DNA of 64,000 nucleotides from Bacteroidales bacterium (GTDB lineage Bacteria; Bacteroidota; Bacteroidia; Bacteroidales; UBA932): NCBI GenBank assembly GCA_017430365.1, contig JAFRNC010000004.1, positions 124,001 through 188,000 of the forward strand. The letters are read 5' to 3'. Below the pieces are notes generated by a model, which worked only from the letters and a program-made list of their open reading frames with translations, searched no databases and was not told the DNA's origin. The stretch's first letter is position 1. Each line of letters starts with the position of its first letter. Shown here one piece after another: positions 33,299-41,801 of this stretch. Made by a program: the position numbers and the translations under genes.

Positions 33299-34648
33299 TC
33301 ACTTAAAAAACTTCAGCAGTCTGTTCCAGCGGATGTTGCGGGGAAATTTCCGGTTGGAGTCGGTGGACATCCAGATGACCCGGGGCTTGCCCACGATGTG
33401 GTCTTCCGGAACGAATCCCCAGTAGCGGGAATCCAGGGAATTGTGGCGGTTGTCGCCCATCATGAAGTAGTAGTCCATCTTGAAGGTATAGGTGTCGGTT
33501 TCTTCACCGTTGATGATGAAGCGGCCGTCCTGGGAAACTTCAAGCGTGTTGTCCTCATACACTTCGATGATGCGGCGGTAGAGCGGAAAATTGTCTGCGG
33601 TCAGCCTGACGGACTCCCCCTTTGCCGGAATCCAGATCGGGCCGTAATTGTCGCGTGTCCAGCCCGTCTCCGTGAAGGGAAAAAGCATCGCCTCCGAATC
33701 GGGGTAGTCGGGCGGATAGACATCTATGTTCTGCTCCATGCTCACAACGTTTGCCAAAGTCTTGATCTTTTCCATCCTTTCGTCGGTAAGCGGGAGGGCG
33801 GGATAACCGGGCAGCGACTGGCTGTACCAGATCTCACCCATGTTGAATCCCATATCCCGCAGGACCACCTGGTTGATGGCGGAACCGTCGGTCACCACTC
33901 TCCAGGTGTTCTGTATGCCGGGATAGCGCTCCTGCGCCACTCCGTCGACATACACCTGTCCGTCGATGACGTGGAGGGTGTCGCCTGCCACGGCCACGCA
34001 GCGCTTCACATAATGGTCCTTCTTGTCCACCGGCCTCACTTTCAGAGGGCCGAAATTCTTCACCGCATATTCGCGCGAAGTCATCCGCACGTGGGTGTAG
34101 TAGTCTTCGGCGGGAGCTTTGGTGAGCACGGTGTCGCCGTGGGGGAAGGAGAAGACGACATAGTCGTCACGCTTGACATGGCCGAATCCCTTGATACGCT
34201 TGTAGCCGTACTGCAGGGCGGTCGAGTAGCTGTCCTTCCCGGAACCGGGCATCGTGTTGTGGACGAACGGGACCGAAAGCGGAGTCTGCGGCATCTTGGG
34301 GCCGTAGGCGGTCTTGCTTACGAAAAGATAGTCACCGGTCAAGAGGGAACTCTCCATCGAGGAGGAAGGAATCTTGAACGCCTGGAAGAAGAAGACGTTT
34401 ATGAAAGTGACGACCACGACGGCGAAGACGATGGCATCGATCCATCCCAGCGCCACTTTCAGGGCGCGGCTCTTGCCGGCTATCCGGTCGAAAAACGCCT
34501 TCAGCTTCCGGGAAACGCAGAATTCGAAAACCACCGGCAGACCGAGGATCCACCACCAGTTTCCGTGCCACGCCACCCAAAGCGTATAAAGTACGGCCCA
34601 TATGGCGAACCGTACCCACGATTTCTTGTCTGTTCCCTTGAGGTTCAA
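33299..34648 (-). CDS. lepB: signal peptidase I, enlarged Bacteroidota type
   Basis: A 449-residue inner-membrane protease with two or three N-terminal membrane helices (to about residue 90). Catalytic S97 lies in IPSSSME, catalytic K215 in DHYVKRCVAVAGD, box C in DDYVVFSFP and box E in GDNRHNSLDSRYWGF (398-412). A region of about 165 residues between boxes D and E is an insertion typical of Bacteroidota enzymes. It removes signal peptides from exported proteins. It begins 9 bases after rplT, so it is likely the last gene of the thrS-infC-rpmI-rplT run. Confidence 0.96.
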   Translation of the reverse strand: MNLKGTDKKSWVRFAIWAVLYTLWVAWHGNWWWILGLPVVFEFCVSRKLKAFFDRIAGKSRALKVALGWIDAIVFAVVVVTFINVFFFQAFKIPSSSMESSLLTGDYLFVSKTAYGPKMPQTPLSVPFVHNTMPGSGKDSYSTALQYGYKRIKGFGHVKRDDYVVFSFPHGDTVLTKAPAEDYYTHVRMTSREYAVKNFGPLKVRPVDKKDHYVKRCVAVAGDTLHVIDGQVYVDGVAQERYPGIQNTWRVVTDGSAINQVVLRDMGFNMGEIWYSQSLPGYPALPLTDERMEKIKTLANVVSMEQNIDVYPPDYPDSEAMLFPFTETGWTRDNYGPIWIPAKGESVRLTADNFPLYRRIIEVYEDNTLEVSQDGRFIINGEETDTYTFKMDYYFMMGDNRHNSLDSRYWGFVPEDHIVGKPRVIWMSTDSNRKFPRNIRWNRLLKFFK

Positions 34649-34657
34649 GGCACTGAG

Positions 34658-35002
34658 CTATTTGACAGAGTTGACGATAGCCTCGAAAGCCTGAGGATTG
34701 TTCATCGCCAGGTCGGCGAGGACCTTGCGGTTCAGACCCACATTCTGCTGGGCGAGCTTGCCCATGAACTGGGAGTAGTTCATGCCGTGCTGGCGGGCAG
34801 CGGCGTTGATGCGGGTAATCCAGAGCGAGCGGAAATTGCGCTTCTTGTTCTTGCGGTCGCGATAAGCGTAGGTAAGGCCCTTCTCGTAGGTATTCTTCGC
34901 AACGGTCCAGACATTCTTTCTACCGAGGAAGTTACCGCGGGTTTCCTTCAAAATCTTCTTACGGCGTGCTCTCGATGCGACGCTATTAACAGATCTAGGC
35001 AT
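34658..35002 (-). CDS. rplT: ribosomal protein bL20
   Basis: A 114-residue protein, [20 protein letters not shown], with [26 protein letters not shown] in the middle, typical bL20. It binds 23S rRNA early in large-subunit assembly and in several bacteria represses its own operon by binding mRNA. The 79-base gap between rpmI and rplT can form a nested hairpin (35024-35057), a candidate site for such control. Confidence 0.98.
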   Translation of the reverse strand: MPRSVNSVASRARRKKILKETRGNFLGRKNVWTVAKNTYEKGLTYAYRDRKNKKRNFRSLWITRINAAARQHGMNYSQFMGKLAQQNVGLNRKVLADLAMNNPQAFEAIVNSVK

Positions 35003-35023
35003 AATGTTGTGGTTTTTTGGAAG

Positions 35024-35057
35024 TCAGCGCCCCGGCACGCGGGGTCTTTTCGGCTGA
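35024..35057 (-). promoter_or_regulatory. nested hairpin in the rpmI-rplT intergenic RNA
   Basis: The inner stem CCCCG (35030-35034) pairs with CGGGG (35040-35044) around a 5-base loop. The outer stem TCAGC (35024-35028) pairs with GCTGA (35053-35057). It lies 22 bases upstream of the rplT start. It is not followed by a T-run in the transcribed strand, so it is not a simple terminator. Confidence 0.5.
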
Positions 35058-35081
35058 TCATCCGGTTCTACAATAATTTGA

Positions 35082-35276
35082 TTACTTGACTAACAAAGCT
35101 TTAACCCTCTTGACATCGACTTTGTCGATCAAAGCGAAGTGATCGAGGTTCCTCTTCTGCTTCTTAGTCTTCTTGGTGAGAATGTGGCTGTGATAAGCGT
35201 GTTTTCTCTTGATTTTACCCGAGCCGGTGAGCGTGAAACGCTTCTTTGAACCGGTGTTGGTCTTCAATTTAGGCAT
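35082..35276 (-). CDS. rpmI: ribosomal protein bL35
   Basis: A 64-residue protein, [20 protein letters not shown], with [24 protein letters not shown], typical bL35. It is part of the large subunit and lies 26 bases after infC and 79 bases before rplT. Confidence 0.98.
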   Translation of the reverse strand: MPKLKTNTGSKKRFTLTGSGKIKRKHAYHSHILTKKTKKQKRNLDHFALIDKVDVKRVKALLVK

Positions 35277-35302
35277 AACGTGTTAATTATATAAAGTTGG
35301 TG

Positions 35303-35902
35303 TTACTTTTTCTTCACCGGGGCGATCATCATGATCATCCTCTTGCCTTCCAGTTTCGGCATCTGTTCGGCCTTTCCGTACTCCTCGAGTTCCACTGCGA
35401 AGCGGAGAAGCAGTTTTTCACCCTGCTCCGAGAAGAGGATCGAGCGACCGCGGAAAAAGACGTAGGCCTTGACCTTGGATCCTTCCTGCAGGAAGCTCTT
35501 GGCGTGGTTAAGCTTGAACTGGAAATCGTGCTCGTCGGTCTGGGGGCCGAAGCGGATCTCCTTGATGACCACCTTCGATGCATTCGACTTCTGTTCCTTC
35601 GCCTTCTTTTTCTGCTGATAGACGAATTTCTGGTAGTCGATGATCTTGCATACGGGAGGATCGGAGTTAGGAGCTATCTCCACAAGATCCAATTCCCGTT
35701 CTTCAGCCATCTTCAACGCCTGCGAAATGGGGTAGATGCCCTGCTCGGGCACGTTGTCTCCAACTACGCGCACTCTGGGCGCAGTGATCGCTTCGTTGAT
35801 GCGCAGACCTTCCTCCTTGTCCTTCCGGTTCTGCGGCAGTCGCTGATCCGGCTTGCGGGGAGCCTGGGGTCTGGGTTTCGGGGGTCTGTAGTTCGTTGCT
35901 AT
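35303..35902 (-). CDS. infC: translation initiation factor IF-3 with AUA start codon
   Basis: 199 residues if translation starts at the ATA at 35902. The body is standard: [17 protein letters not shown], then [20 protein letters not shown] (IF3-N), [21 protein letters not shown] and [11 protein letters not shown] (IF3-C). No ATG, GTG or TTG lies in frame between the upstream TAA and the conserved N-domain. A perfect AGGAGG (35911-35916) sits 8 bases before ATA, and the extra N-terminal tail is Pro/Arg/Lys-rich. IF-3 rejects non-AUG starts, so a rare start allows autoregulation, as known for the AUU of E. coli infC. Confidence 0.93.
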   Translation of the reverse strand: MATNYRPPKPRPQAPRKPDQRLPQNRKDKEEGLRINEAITAPRVRVVGDNVPEQGIYPISQALKMAEERELDLVEIAPNSDPPVCKIIDYQKFVYQQKKKAKEQKSNASKVVIKEIRFGPQTDEHDFQFKLNHAKSFLQEGSKVKAYVFFRGRSILFSEQGEKLLLRFAVELEEYGKAEQMPKLEGKRMIMMIAPVKKK

Positions 35903-35910
35903 GGTCTTGT

Positions 35911-35916
35911 CCTCCT
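35911..35916 (-). promoter_or_regulatory. strong Shine-Dalgarno of infC
   Basis: AGGAGG on the minus strand, 8 bases upstream of the ATA codon. It decides the start. Such strong sites are uncommon in Bacteroidota. Confidence 0.88.
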
Positions 35917-35937
35917 GTAATTAAGTTAAAAAATCAA

Positions 35938-37872
35938 TTATTTAAGTTCGTTGTCTATCTCTTGTTTAATACAATCTGCAAAATCGGTAATCGTCATTAC
36001 GCCACGGTCTTCCCCGCCCTGCTTCCTGACTGATACAGAGTCAGTTGCCTGTTCCTTCTCACCAACAATCAGCAGGAAGGGCATCCGCTTGAGTTCGTTC
36101 TCGCGGATCTTCTTGCCGATCGTGACGTTACGGTCGTCGATTGAGGCGCGAATTTCGTAATTATTAAGCAATTCGCAAACTTTTTTTGCAAAATCGTTAA
36201 ATTTTTCACTCACAGGGAGTATCATCACCTGATCGGGTGCCAGCCAGAGGGGCAGCTTGCCGCCCGTATGCTCGAGCAGTACGGCGACGAAACGCTCCAT
36301 GGAACCGAAGGGGGCGCGGTGGATCATGACGGGACGGTGACGCTTGTCATCGGCACCCACATATTCCAGTTCGAAACGCTCGGGGAGGTTGTAGTCGACC
36401 TGGATGGTACCCAGCTGCCAACTGCGTCCGATGGCGTCCTTGACCATGAAGTCGAGCTTCGGACCGTAGAAAGCGGCCTCGCCATATTCCACGACGGTGG
36501 GCAGTCCTTTCTCTGCGGCGGCTTCGATAATGGCGTTCTCAGCTTTCTCCCAGTTCTCGTCGGAACCGATATACTTGGAACGGTTCACCTTGTCGCGGAG
36601 CGAAATCTGTGCGGTGAACTTGTCGAACTTGAGCGTACGGAAAATGTAGAGCACGATGTCTATCACCTTGCAGAACTCCTCCTTCAGCTGGTCGGGCCTG
36701 CAGAAGAGGTGGGCGTCGTCCTGCGTGAAACCCCTGACACGGGTCAGGCCGTGCAGCTCGCCGCTCTGCTCATAGCGGTATACTGTTCCGAACTCTGCGA
36801 AGCGGAGCGGAAGGTCACGGTATGAACGGGGTTTCGACTTGTAAATCTCGCAGTGATGGGGACAGTTCATAGGTTTGAGGAGATACTCCTCCCCTTCCTG
36901 CGGAGTGGTGATGGGACGGAACGAATCCTGTCCATATTTGGCCCAGTGGCCGGAGGTCACATAGAGTTCCTTGTTGCCGATATGGGGAGTGATTACCTGA
37001 AGGTAACCGTATTCCTTCTGGACCTTGCGCAGGAACTGTTCCAGACGCTCGCGGAGCGCTGCGCCCTTGGGCAGCCAGAGCGGAAGGCCCATGCCCACTT
37101 TCTGGGAGAAGGTGAAGAGTTCCATCTCCTTGCCGAGTTTGCGGTGGTCGCGTTTCTTGGCCTCCTCGAGCATCGCCAGATATTCGTCGAGCATGCTCTT
37201 CTTGGGGAAGGTGATGCCGTAGATACGGGTGAGCTGCTTGTTGTGCTCGTCGCCGCGCCAGTATGCCCCGGCGATCGTCAGGAGCTTCACGGCCTTGATC
37301 ACGGAAGTGTTGCGGAGGTGTGGTCCGCGGCACAGGTCGGTGAATGCACCGTTGCGGTAGAATGTGATGGTACCGTCCTGCAGGTCGCCGATAAGTTCGC
37401 ACTTGTACTGGTCGCCCTTTTCGGTATATGTCTTCAGAGCGTCGGCCTTGGAGACGTCCGTGCGGACGAAATTCTCCCCACTGCGCGCGAGCTCCAGCAT
37501 TTTGTCTTCGATTTTCTTAAGGTCAGCCTCGACCAGCTGCCTGTCGCCCAGGTCCACATCGTAGTAGAAACCGTTTTCAATCGCGGGACCGATGCCGAAC
37601 TTGACACCGGGATAGAGAGCCTCCAACGCTTCGGCCATCAGATGGCTCGAAGAATGCCAGAAGACGTTCTTCGCTTCGCGGTCCTCCCATTTGTGAAGTT
37701 TGAGCGTCGCGTCTTCGAGGATGGGACGCTCGAGATCATAGACTTGATCGCCTACAGATGCGCACAATACATCCGCGGCGAGCCTGGGGCTGATGCTCGA
37801 CGCGATCTGGTAAGCTGTCGTCCCCTTCTCGAACTCTTTGACGTTGCCGTCGGGAAATGTGATTTTGATCAT
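35938..37872 (-). CDS. thrS: threonyl-tRNA synthetase
   Basis: A 644-residue class II synthetase. The TGS domain spans residues 1-62, the editing domain has [11 protein letters not shown] (HxxxH), the catalytic core has [10 protein letters not shown] (zinc Cys) and class II motif 2 [26 protein letters not shown], and the C-terminal anticodon domain ends EIDNELK. The start is MIKITFPDG at 37872. An upstream in-frame TTG at 37908 adds a non-conserved segment and is rejected. Promoter TATATTTGC at 37920-37928. It heads the thrS-infC-rpmI-rplT run, a widely conserved order. Confidence 0.98.
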   Translation of the reverse strand: MIKITFPDGNVKEFEKGTTAYQIASSISPRLAADVLCASVGDQVYDLERPILEDATLKLHKWEDREAKNVFWHSSSHLMAEALEALYPGVKFGIGPAIENGFYYDVDLGDRQLVEADLKKIEDKMLELARSGENFVRTDVSKADALKTYTEKGDQYKCELIGDLQDGTITFYRNGAFTDLCRGPHLRNTSVIKAVKLLTIAGAYWRGDEHNKQLTRIYGITFPKKSMLDEYLAMLEEAKKRDHRKLGKEMELFTFSQKVGMGLPLWLPKGAALRERLEQFLRKVQKEYGYLQVITPHIGNKELYVTSGHWAKYGQDSFRPITTPQEGEEYLLKPMNCPHHCEIYKSKPRSYRDLPLRFAEFGTVYRYEQSGELHGLTRVRGFTQDDAHLFCRPDQLKEEFCKVIDIVLYIFRTLKFDKFTAQISLRDKVNRSKYIGSDENWEKAENAIIEAAAEKGLPTVVEYGEAAFYGPKLDFMVKDAIGRSWQLGTIQVDYNLPERFELEYVGADDKRHRPVMIHRAPFGSMERFVAVLLEHTGGKLPLWLAPDQVMILPVSEKFNDFAKKVCELLNNYEIRASIDDRNVTIGKKIRENELKRMPFLLIVGEKEQATDSVSVRKQGGEDRGVMTITDFADCIKQEIDNELK

Positions 37873-37919
37873 TACAATTGATTTTATTCGGTATGTTTCA
37901 CTTTGCAATTATACAAACT

Positions 37920-37928
37920 GCAAATATA
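37920..37928 (-). promoter_or_regulatory. -7 box for thrS-infC-rpmI-rplT-lepB
   Basis: TATATTTGC on the minus strand, about 47 bases before the thrS ATG. Confidence 0.7.
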
Positions 37929-37961
37929 CTCGAAATAATCCAATTCTTTCACTTTTAGTCC

Positions 37962-37997
37962 AAAAAAAGCGCCCCGGGGATTCCCGGAGCGCCTTTT
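37962..37997 (-). terminator. terminator after the S46 peptidase gene
   Basis: A GC-rich hairpin (stem 37969-37978 with 37983-37992, one mismatch, loop of four) followed on the minus strand by seven T residues. It isolates the peptidase transcript from thrS. Confidence 0.88.
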
Positions 37998-38015
37998 CAA
38001 CTGCCTCATGCGGCG

Positions 38016-40106
38016 CTATTTGACAAGCGTCAGTTCATTGATGATGTTGGTGGCACCTCCGAATTTCTCAACCATCCAGAGGACGTAGCGTATATCGACG
38101 CAGATGCAGCGCTGCAGTTCGGGTTCGAACATCACGTCGGAACTCATGCTCTCCCAGTTGCCGTCGAACGCCAGACCGATGAGATTGCCCCTGGCATCGA
38201 GCACGGGCGAACCGGAGTTGCCGCCGGTGATGTCGTTATTGGTCAGGAAGCAGGTGTGGAGAGTACCGTCGGCATCCGCCCAGCGGCCGAAGTCACCGGC
38301 CTCATAGAGCGATTTCACCTTGGCGGGGACGATGAACTCGGGATTCGTGGGATCCTCTTTCTCCATAACGCCCTTCAGAGTGGTGAAGTGCAGATACTTC
38401 AGGCCGTCCTTGGGGGAATACGGCAGCACGTGGCCATAGGTGAGACGCATCGTGGAGTTTGCATCGGGATACATTGCCTGGCCTTTCTGCCACTCCATGA
38501 GGGCGGCGGCGAAATTCTTGCGTGCGGCGTTGTAAGCCTTGTCGTCAATTGCATAACGGGCCTCGTAATGTTTCGTGAGCTGTTCCATGATCCCGTTGTA
38601 GAGAGCTGCCACGGGGTCGGTCTCGATCTGCTCCAGAGATGCGTTCTTAACCTTGGAGAAATCGGTGAACACTGAATTGTCGAAGAGTCCGTCGACATAG
38701 GCCTGGATGTCCATGGTAGCGAAATCCTTCCCGGGGATCACGGGGAAATCCTCAGCCTTAGCGTTCTTGCGATAGAAATCGAGCAGCGCAACGGCCTCCT
38801 TGCGGTCGAGATCCACGACATAGTCGCGGTATGTACGCTGGAGCCTGCCCTTCGCGGATTCAAGGGCGGCGGCCTTGTCGGTACCGCGCTGGATCTCACG
38901 GCTGTAGACATTCATCAGATTGCCGTAAAGGCCTACGAGTTCGATGCGGTACGGGGCCTCGGTGATAAGGCTGACGGCGCGGTTGTCGGCGGCGTTCTTA
39001 TGCACATAATCGGCGATGTCAGCCACAGGATTGCCATAGCGGGCCTTGCGTGCGGGATCGGCATCGATCCAAGCCTTGAGCGCGGCTTCCTTCTGCTCTT
39101 CACGGCCGATGATATCGAGGTTGGCGAAAGCCAGCTCCTCGCCCTGCCACTTCTTCCAGCCGTTGGCGCTGCCGGCATACTTGCTGGCATATTTGAGCTG
39201 TACGGAAGGATCGGCGCACATCGCCTCCCACATGATGTCCTGGCGGACGGTGCGGGCATCGATTGCGACGCGGTTGCCGGCAAGCATCTGCTTCAGCTGC
39301 TCGGCCGTCTGGTAGCGCTGCGTGCGGCCGGGATAGCCCATGATCATGGCATAGTCATTCTCCTGAGGGCCCTTGAGGGATATCTTCAGGCTCTTTGCGG
39401 GACGGTACGGTACGTTGTCCAGACTGTAGTCGGCCGGCATGTTGTCCTTGCCCGCATAGACGCGGAACATCGAGAAGTCGCAGGTGTGGCGCGGCCACAT
39501 CCAGTTGTCGGTCTCGCCTCCGAACTTGCCCATCGATGCCGGCGGGGCTCCGACGAAGCGGACATCGGTATAAGTGCGGTATACAATCAGATAATAGATG
39601 TTCTCGTTATAGAAGCTGGTTACGACGACACGGCAGCCCGGGTTCTTCGCAGTGGCAGCCTCAGAGAGTTCCTTGCGGGTCTTCTCCTTGTCGGCGGAAG
39701 ACGCCATCGCATCGGTCACGTCCTCCATAGAGACAAGGAAGGTGACGCTGAGTCCGGGAACGGGAATCTCCTCCGCACGCTCGTTGGCCCAGTAGCCGTC
39801 CATCAGATAGTTGTGTTCATCTGTCGAGAGACCCTGGATGCTGCCGTAGCCGCAGTGGTGGTTGGTCACAAGCAGGCCCTGGTTGGAGATCATCTCACCA
39901 GTGCATCCGCCGCCGAACTGGACTATGGCGTCTTTCAGCGACGATTTGTTGATTGCGTAAATCTCCTGGGGCGTGAGTTTGCAACCGGCGGCCTTCAGGT
40001 CTTTTTTGTTCATCTGTTGGATGAGGGGCAGAAGCCACATGCCCTCATCCGCTGCGGCGCCAAGCGCAATGACAAGCGCCGCTGCAAGAGCTAAGAATCT
40101 TTTCAT
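38016..40106 (-). CDS. S46 dipeptidyl peptidase, DPP7-like
   Basis: A 696-residue periplasmic serine exopeptidase with a signal peptide to about residue 19. Catalytic His is H84 in TNHHCGYG and Ser is S631 in GGNSGSPVLD. DNWMWPRH is the family's conserved motif. The residue 18 positions after the Ser, which is Arg in the acidic-specific DPP11, is Gly649 in AFDGNWE. This indicates the DPP7 type, which releases dipeptides with a bulky hydrophobic P1. It would supply dipeptides to asaccharolytic metabolism. It starts 24 bases after the rhodanese-MBL gene. Confidence 0.95.
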   Translation of the reverse strand: MKRFLALAAALVIALGAAADEGMWLLPLIQQMNKKDLKAAGCKLTPQEIYAINKSSLKDAIVQFGGGCTGEMISNQGLLVTNHHCGYGSIQGLSTDEHNYLMDGYWANERAEEIPVPGLSVTFLVSMEDVTDAMASSADKEKTRKELSEAATAKNPGCRVVVTSFYNENIYYLIVYRTYTDVRFVGAPPASMGKFGGETDNWMWPRHTCDFSMFRVYAGKDNMPADYSLDNVPYRPAKSLKISLKGPQENDYAMIMGYPGRTQRYQTAEQLKQMLAGNRVAIDARTVRQDIMWEAMCADPSVQLKYASKYAGSANGWKKWQGEELAFANLDIIGREEQKEAALKAWIDADPARKARYGNPVADIADYVHKNAADNRAVSLITEAPYRIELVGLYGNLMNVYSREIQRGTDKAAALESAKGRLQRTYRDYVVDLDRKEAVALLDFYRKNAKAEDFPVIPGKDFATMDIQAYVDGLFDNSVFTDFSKVKNASLEQIETDPVAALYNGIMEQLTKHYEARYAIDDKAYNAARKNFAAALMEWQKGQAMYPDANSTMRLTYGHVLPYSPKDGLKYLHFTTLKGVMEKEDPTNPEFIVPAKVKSLYEAGDFGRWADADGTLHTCFLTNNDITGGNSGSPVLDARGNLIGLAFDGNWESMSSDVMFEPELQRCICVDIRYVLWMVEKFGGATNIINELTLVK

Positions 40107-40130
40107 ATAATGATAAATGTTGGAATCACA

Positions 40131-41177
40131 TTACTGCATGTTACGGATACGCACCTCTGTTCCGGGAAGCAGCCCCGGAAGGGCGGAGAGATCGGTATTG
40201 CTGAAATGGTAAGGTATCAGCACCTTGGGCTTGAATGCCGTCGCGGCTGCCACACACTGGTCGACAGTCATGGTATATGGCTGGTTTACGGGCAGGAACG
40301 CCACATCGACATCTTTCAGGTCCGCCATCTCGGGGATATCTTCGGTATCACCCGCGACATAGACGCGGAAGCCGTCGAACGTAAGGACATATCCGTTGCC
40401 GTTCCCTTTGGGATGGAAGCGTTCGTGTCCGGGAGTGATATTGTAGGCGGGAACCGCCTCGAGGACGATCTCATGGCCTTCCCTGGACAGATCACGGACG
40501 TCACCGTTGCCAAGCACCTCTCCTGCTCCGAGTTTGTCGGCGCTCGACTGATTCAGGTATATTTTGGTGTTATCGCCGCAGAGAGCCTCGACGGCCTTGG
40601 CGTCGAGATGGTCGCCATGTTCATGGGTGATAAGGATGACATCCGCCTTGGAAAACTCGGCCGCATAGTCTCCGGAACTCAGGTACTGACTCACCGGGTC
40701 GACCTGGATGGAGAGTCCGGCATAATCTATCGCCAGCGTTCCGTGCTTGATGAGGGTTATCCTCAACTGGTCTCCCGATTTCGTGCAGAACGACTCGATT
40801 TCATATTTCGACACCTTCCCTTCCGCTTCGGTCCATGCCTCGTAACCGCCTGTGAGATTGGTGACGGAATAGCCCGCCTTGGCGAGCTTGCCCGCAGCCT
40901 CACTGCTGCGTCTGCCGGTGCGGCAGTAGACGGCGACAGGACTGTTTTCAGGAATAAGTCCCTTCACTTTTTCGATGAATCCTTCGGACATCCAGTCCAC
41001 ATTGACGGCACCCGGAATATGGCCTTCTGCGTATTCGTCGGCAGTCCTCACGTCGATGAGAGGAATATCCGGCGCCTTCGCCCCGAAAGCGGAGACATCC
41101 ACATTGTCATAACCTTTGCAGCCCGCAGTCAGTACTACCAGGGCACACACAACGGAAAACAGGAGAAATCGTTTCAT
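40131..41177 (-). CDS. lipoprotein with rhodanese and UlaG-like metallo-beta-lactamase domains
   Basis: A 348-residue lipoprotein (lipobox LTAGC, Cys20). A rhodanese domain spans about 33-118, with active-loop C85 in YCRTGRRSSEAA and the usual GHIPGAVNV and TGGYEAW motifs. A metallo-beta-lactamase fold follows from about residue 138, with zinc motif THEHGDHLD (184-192), a later VAGDTED and a C-terminal PYHFSN. The MBL part is closest in look to UlaG-like hydrolases. A periplasmic sulfur-transfer or persulfide enzyme is conceivable, but no substrate can be read. The in-frame TTG at 41183 is rejected. Probably co-transcribed with the DPP7 gene. Confidence 0.88.
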   Translation of the reverse strand: MKRFLLFSVVCALVVLTAGCKGYDNVDVSAFGAKAPDIPLIDVRTADEYAEGHIPGAVNVDWMSEGFIEKVKGLIPENSPVAVYCRTGRRSSEAAGKLAKAGYSVTNLTGGYEAWTEAEGKVSKYEIESFCTKSGDQLRITLIKHGTLAIDYAGLSIQVDPVSQYLSSGDYAAEFSKADVILITHEHGDHLDAKAVEALCGDNTKIYLNQSSADKLGAGEVLGNGDVRDLSREGHEIVLEAVPAYNITPGHERFHPKGNGNGYVLTFDGFRVYVAGDTEDIPEMADLKDVDVAFLPVNQPYTMTVDQCVAAATAFKPKVLIPYHFSNTDLSALPGLLPGTEVRIRNMQ

Positions 41178-41196
41178 AAGCAAGACAGTTTTGGGA

Positions 41197-41294
41197 CAAA
41201 TTTATACAAAAGTGCGATAGCTGGCAAGTTTTTGTTTGATCGGGGTTCCCTGCTCCGTACATTTGCACGATCAGGCTTAATTTTAGTATCTTTA
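41197..41294. promoter_or_regulatory. divergent promoter region, rhodanese-MBL (-) / deoxyribosyltransferase-like (+)
   Basis: A 138-base gap with TAAATTTG on the minus strand (41197-41204) and TATCTTTA on the plus strand (41287-41294), the latter one base off consensus. The stretch between the boxes holds nothing else I recognise. Confidence 0.55.
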
Positions 41295-41315
41295 TTGCTT
41301 CAAACCGCATCTGTC

Positions 41316-41747
41316 ATGGCACGTATCTATGTGGCGTCGAGCTGGCGCAATGAGTACTATCCCGAGGTAGTGAGTAAACTCAGGGAATTCGGACACGAAG
41401 TGTATGATTTCAGGAACCCGCCGAGTGGCGGTCACGGATTCCGATGGACAGAAATCGATCCGGACTGCTCGGAATGGACGTTCTCCCAATATGAGGAAGG
41501 TCTGGCCCATCCTGCGGCGGAGCGGCAGTTCGCCAATGACCTTGAAGCCCTTGAGTGGGCGGACACCTGCGTCCTCGTGCTGCCCTGCGGCCGCAGTGCC
41601 CACACGGAGGCGGGATGGTGCAAGGGCCGCGGGATGAAGACCATCGTTTATATCCCGGAAATGGAAGAGCCCGAACTCATGTACAAACTCTTCGACGCCG
41701 TGACCGACACCATAGAAGGAGTCCAGGCGGCCCTTTGTCAAGATTGA
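41316..41747 (+). CDS. nucleoside 2-deoxyribosyltransferase-like protein
   Basis: A 143-residue cytoplasmic protein beginning MARIYVASSWRNEYYPEVVS. The N-terminal IYVASSWRN strand-loop, the middle DLEALEWADTCVLVLPCGRSAHTEAGWCKGRG and the Rossmann-like layout match the nucleoside 2-deoxyribosyltransferase superfamily. The SAHTEAG segment has the catalytic-type Glu. Some members are instead nucleotide hydrolases or toxin-associated proteins, so activity is unproven. Upstream reading frames in the same phase overlap the opposite lipoprotein gene and were discarded. Confidence 0.82.
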   Translation: MARIYVASSWRNEYYPEVVSKLREFGHEVYDFRNPPSGGHGFRWTEIDPDCSEWTFSQYEEGLAHPAAERQFANDLEALEWADTCVLVLPCGRSAHTEAGWCKGRGMKTIVYIPEMEEPELMYKLFDAVTDTIEGVQAALCQD

Positions 41748-41758
41748 GAAAAGAAGCG

Positions 41759-41767
41759 TATCTTTGC
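41759..41767 (+). promoter_or_regulatory. -7 box for the HD-chrA run
   Basis: TATCTTTGC, 34 bases before the HD-protein ATG, 12 bases after the preceding stop. Confidence 0.72.
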
Positions 41768-41781
41768 ACCGGATAACAATG

Positions 41782-41798
41782 CCCCGGAGGAGCCGGGG
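41782..41798 (+). promoter_or_regulatory. hairpin presenting a Shine-Dalgarno sequence in its loop
   Basis: CCCCGG (41782-41787) pairs with CCGGGG (41793-41798). The five-base loop is AGGAG, and the ATG is at 41802. The ribosome-binding site is thus displayed on, or clamped by, a 6-bp GC stem. Confidence 0.7.
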
Positions 41799-41801
41799 AC
41801 T

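Noticed and set aside
33398..35089. Long plus-strand open frame across lepB and rplT
   Set aside because: It crosses two certain genes on the other strand and has no motif of its own.
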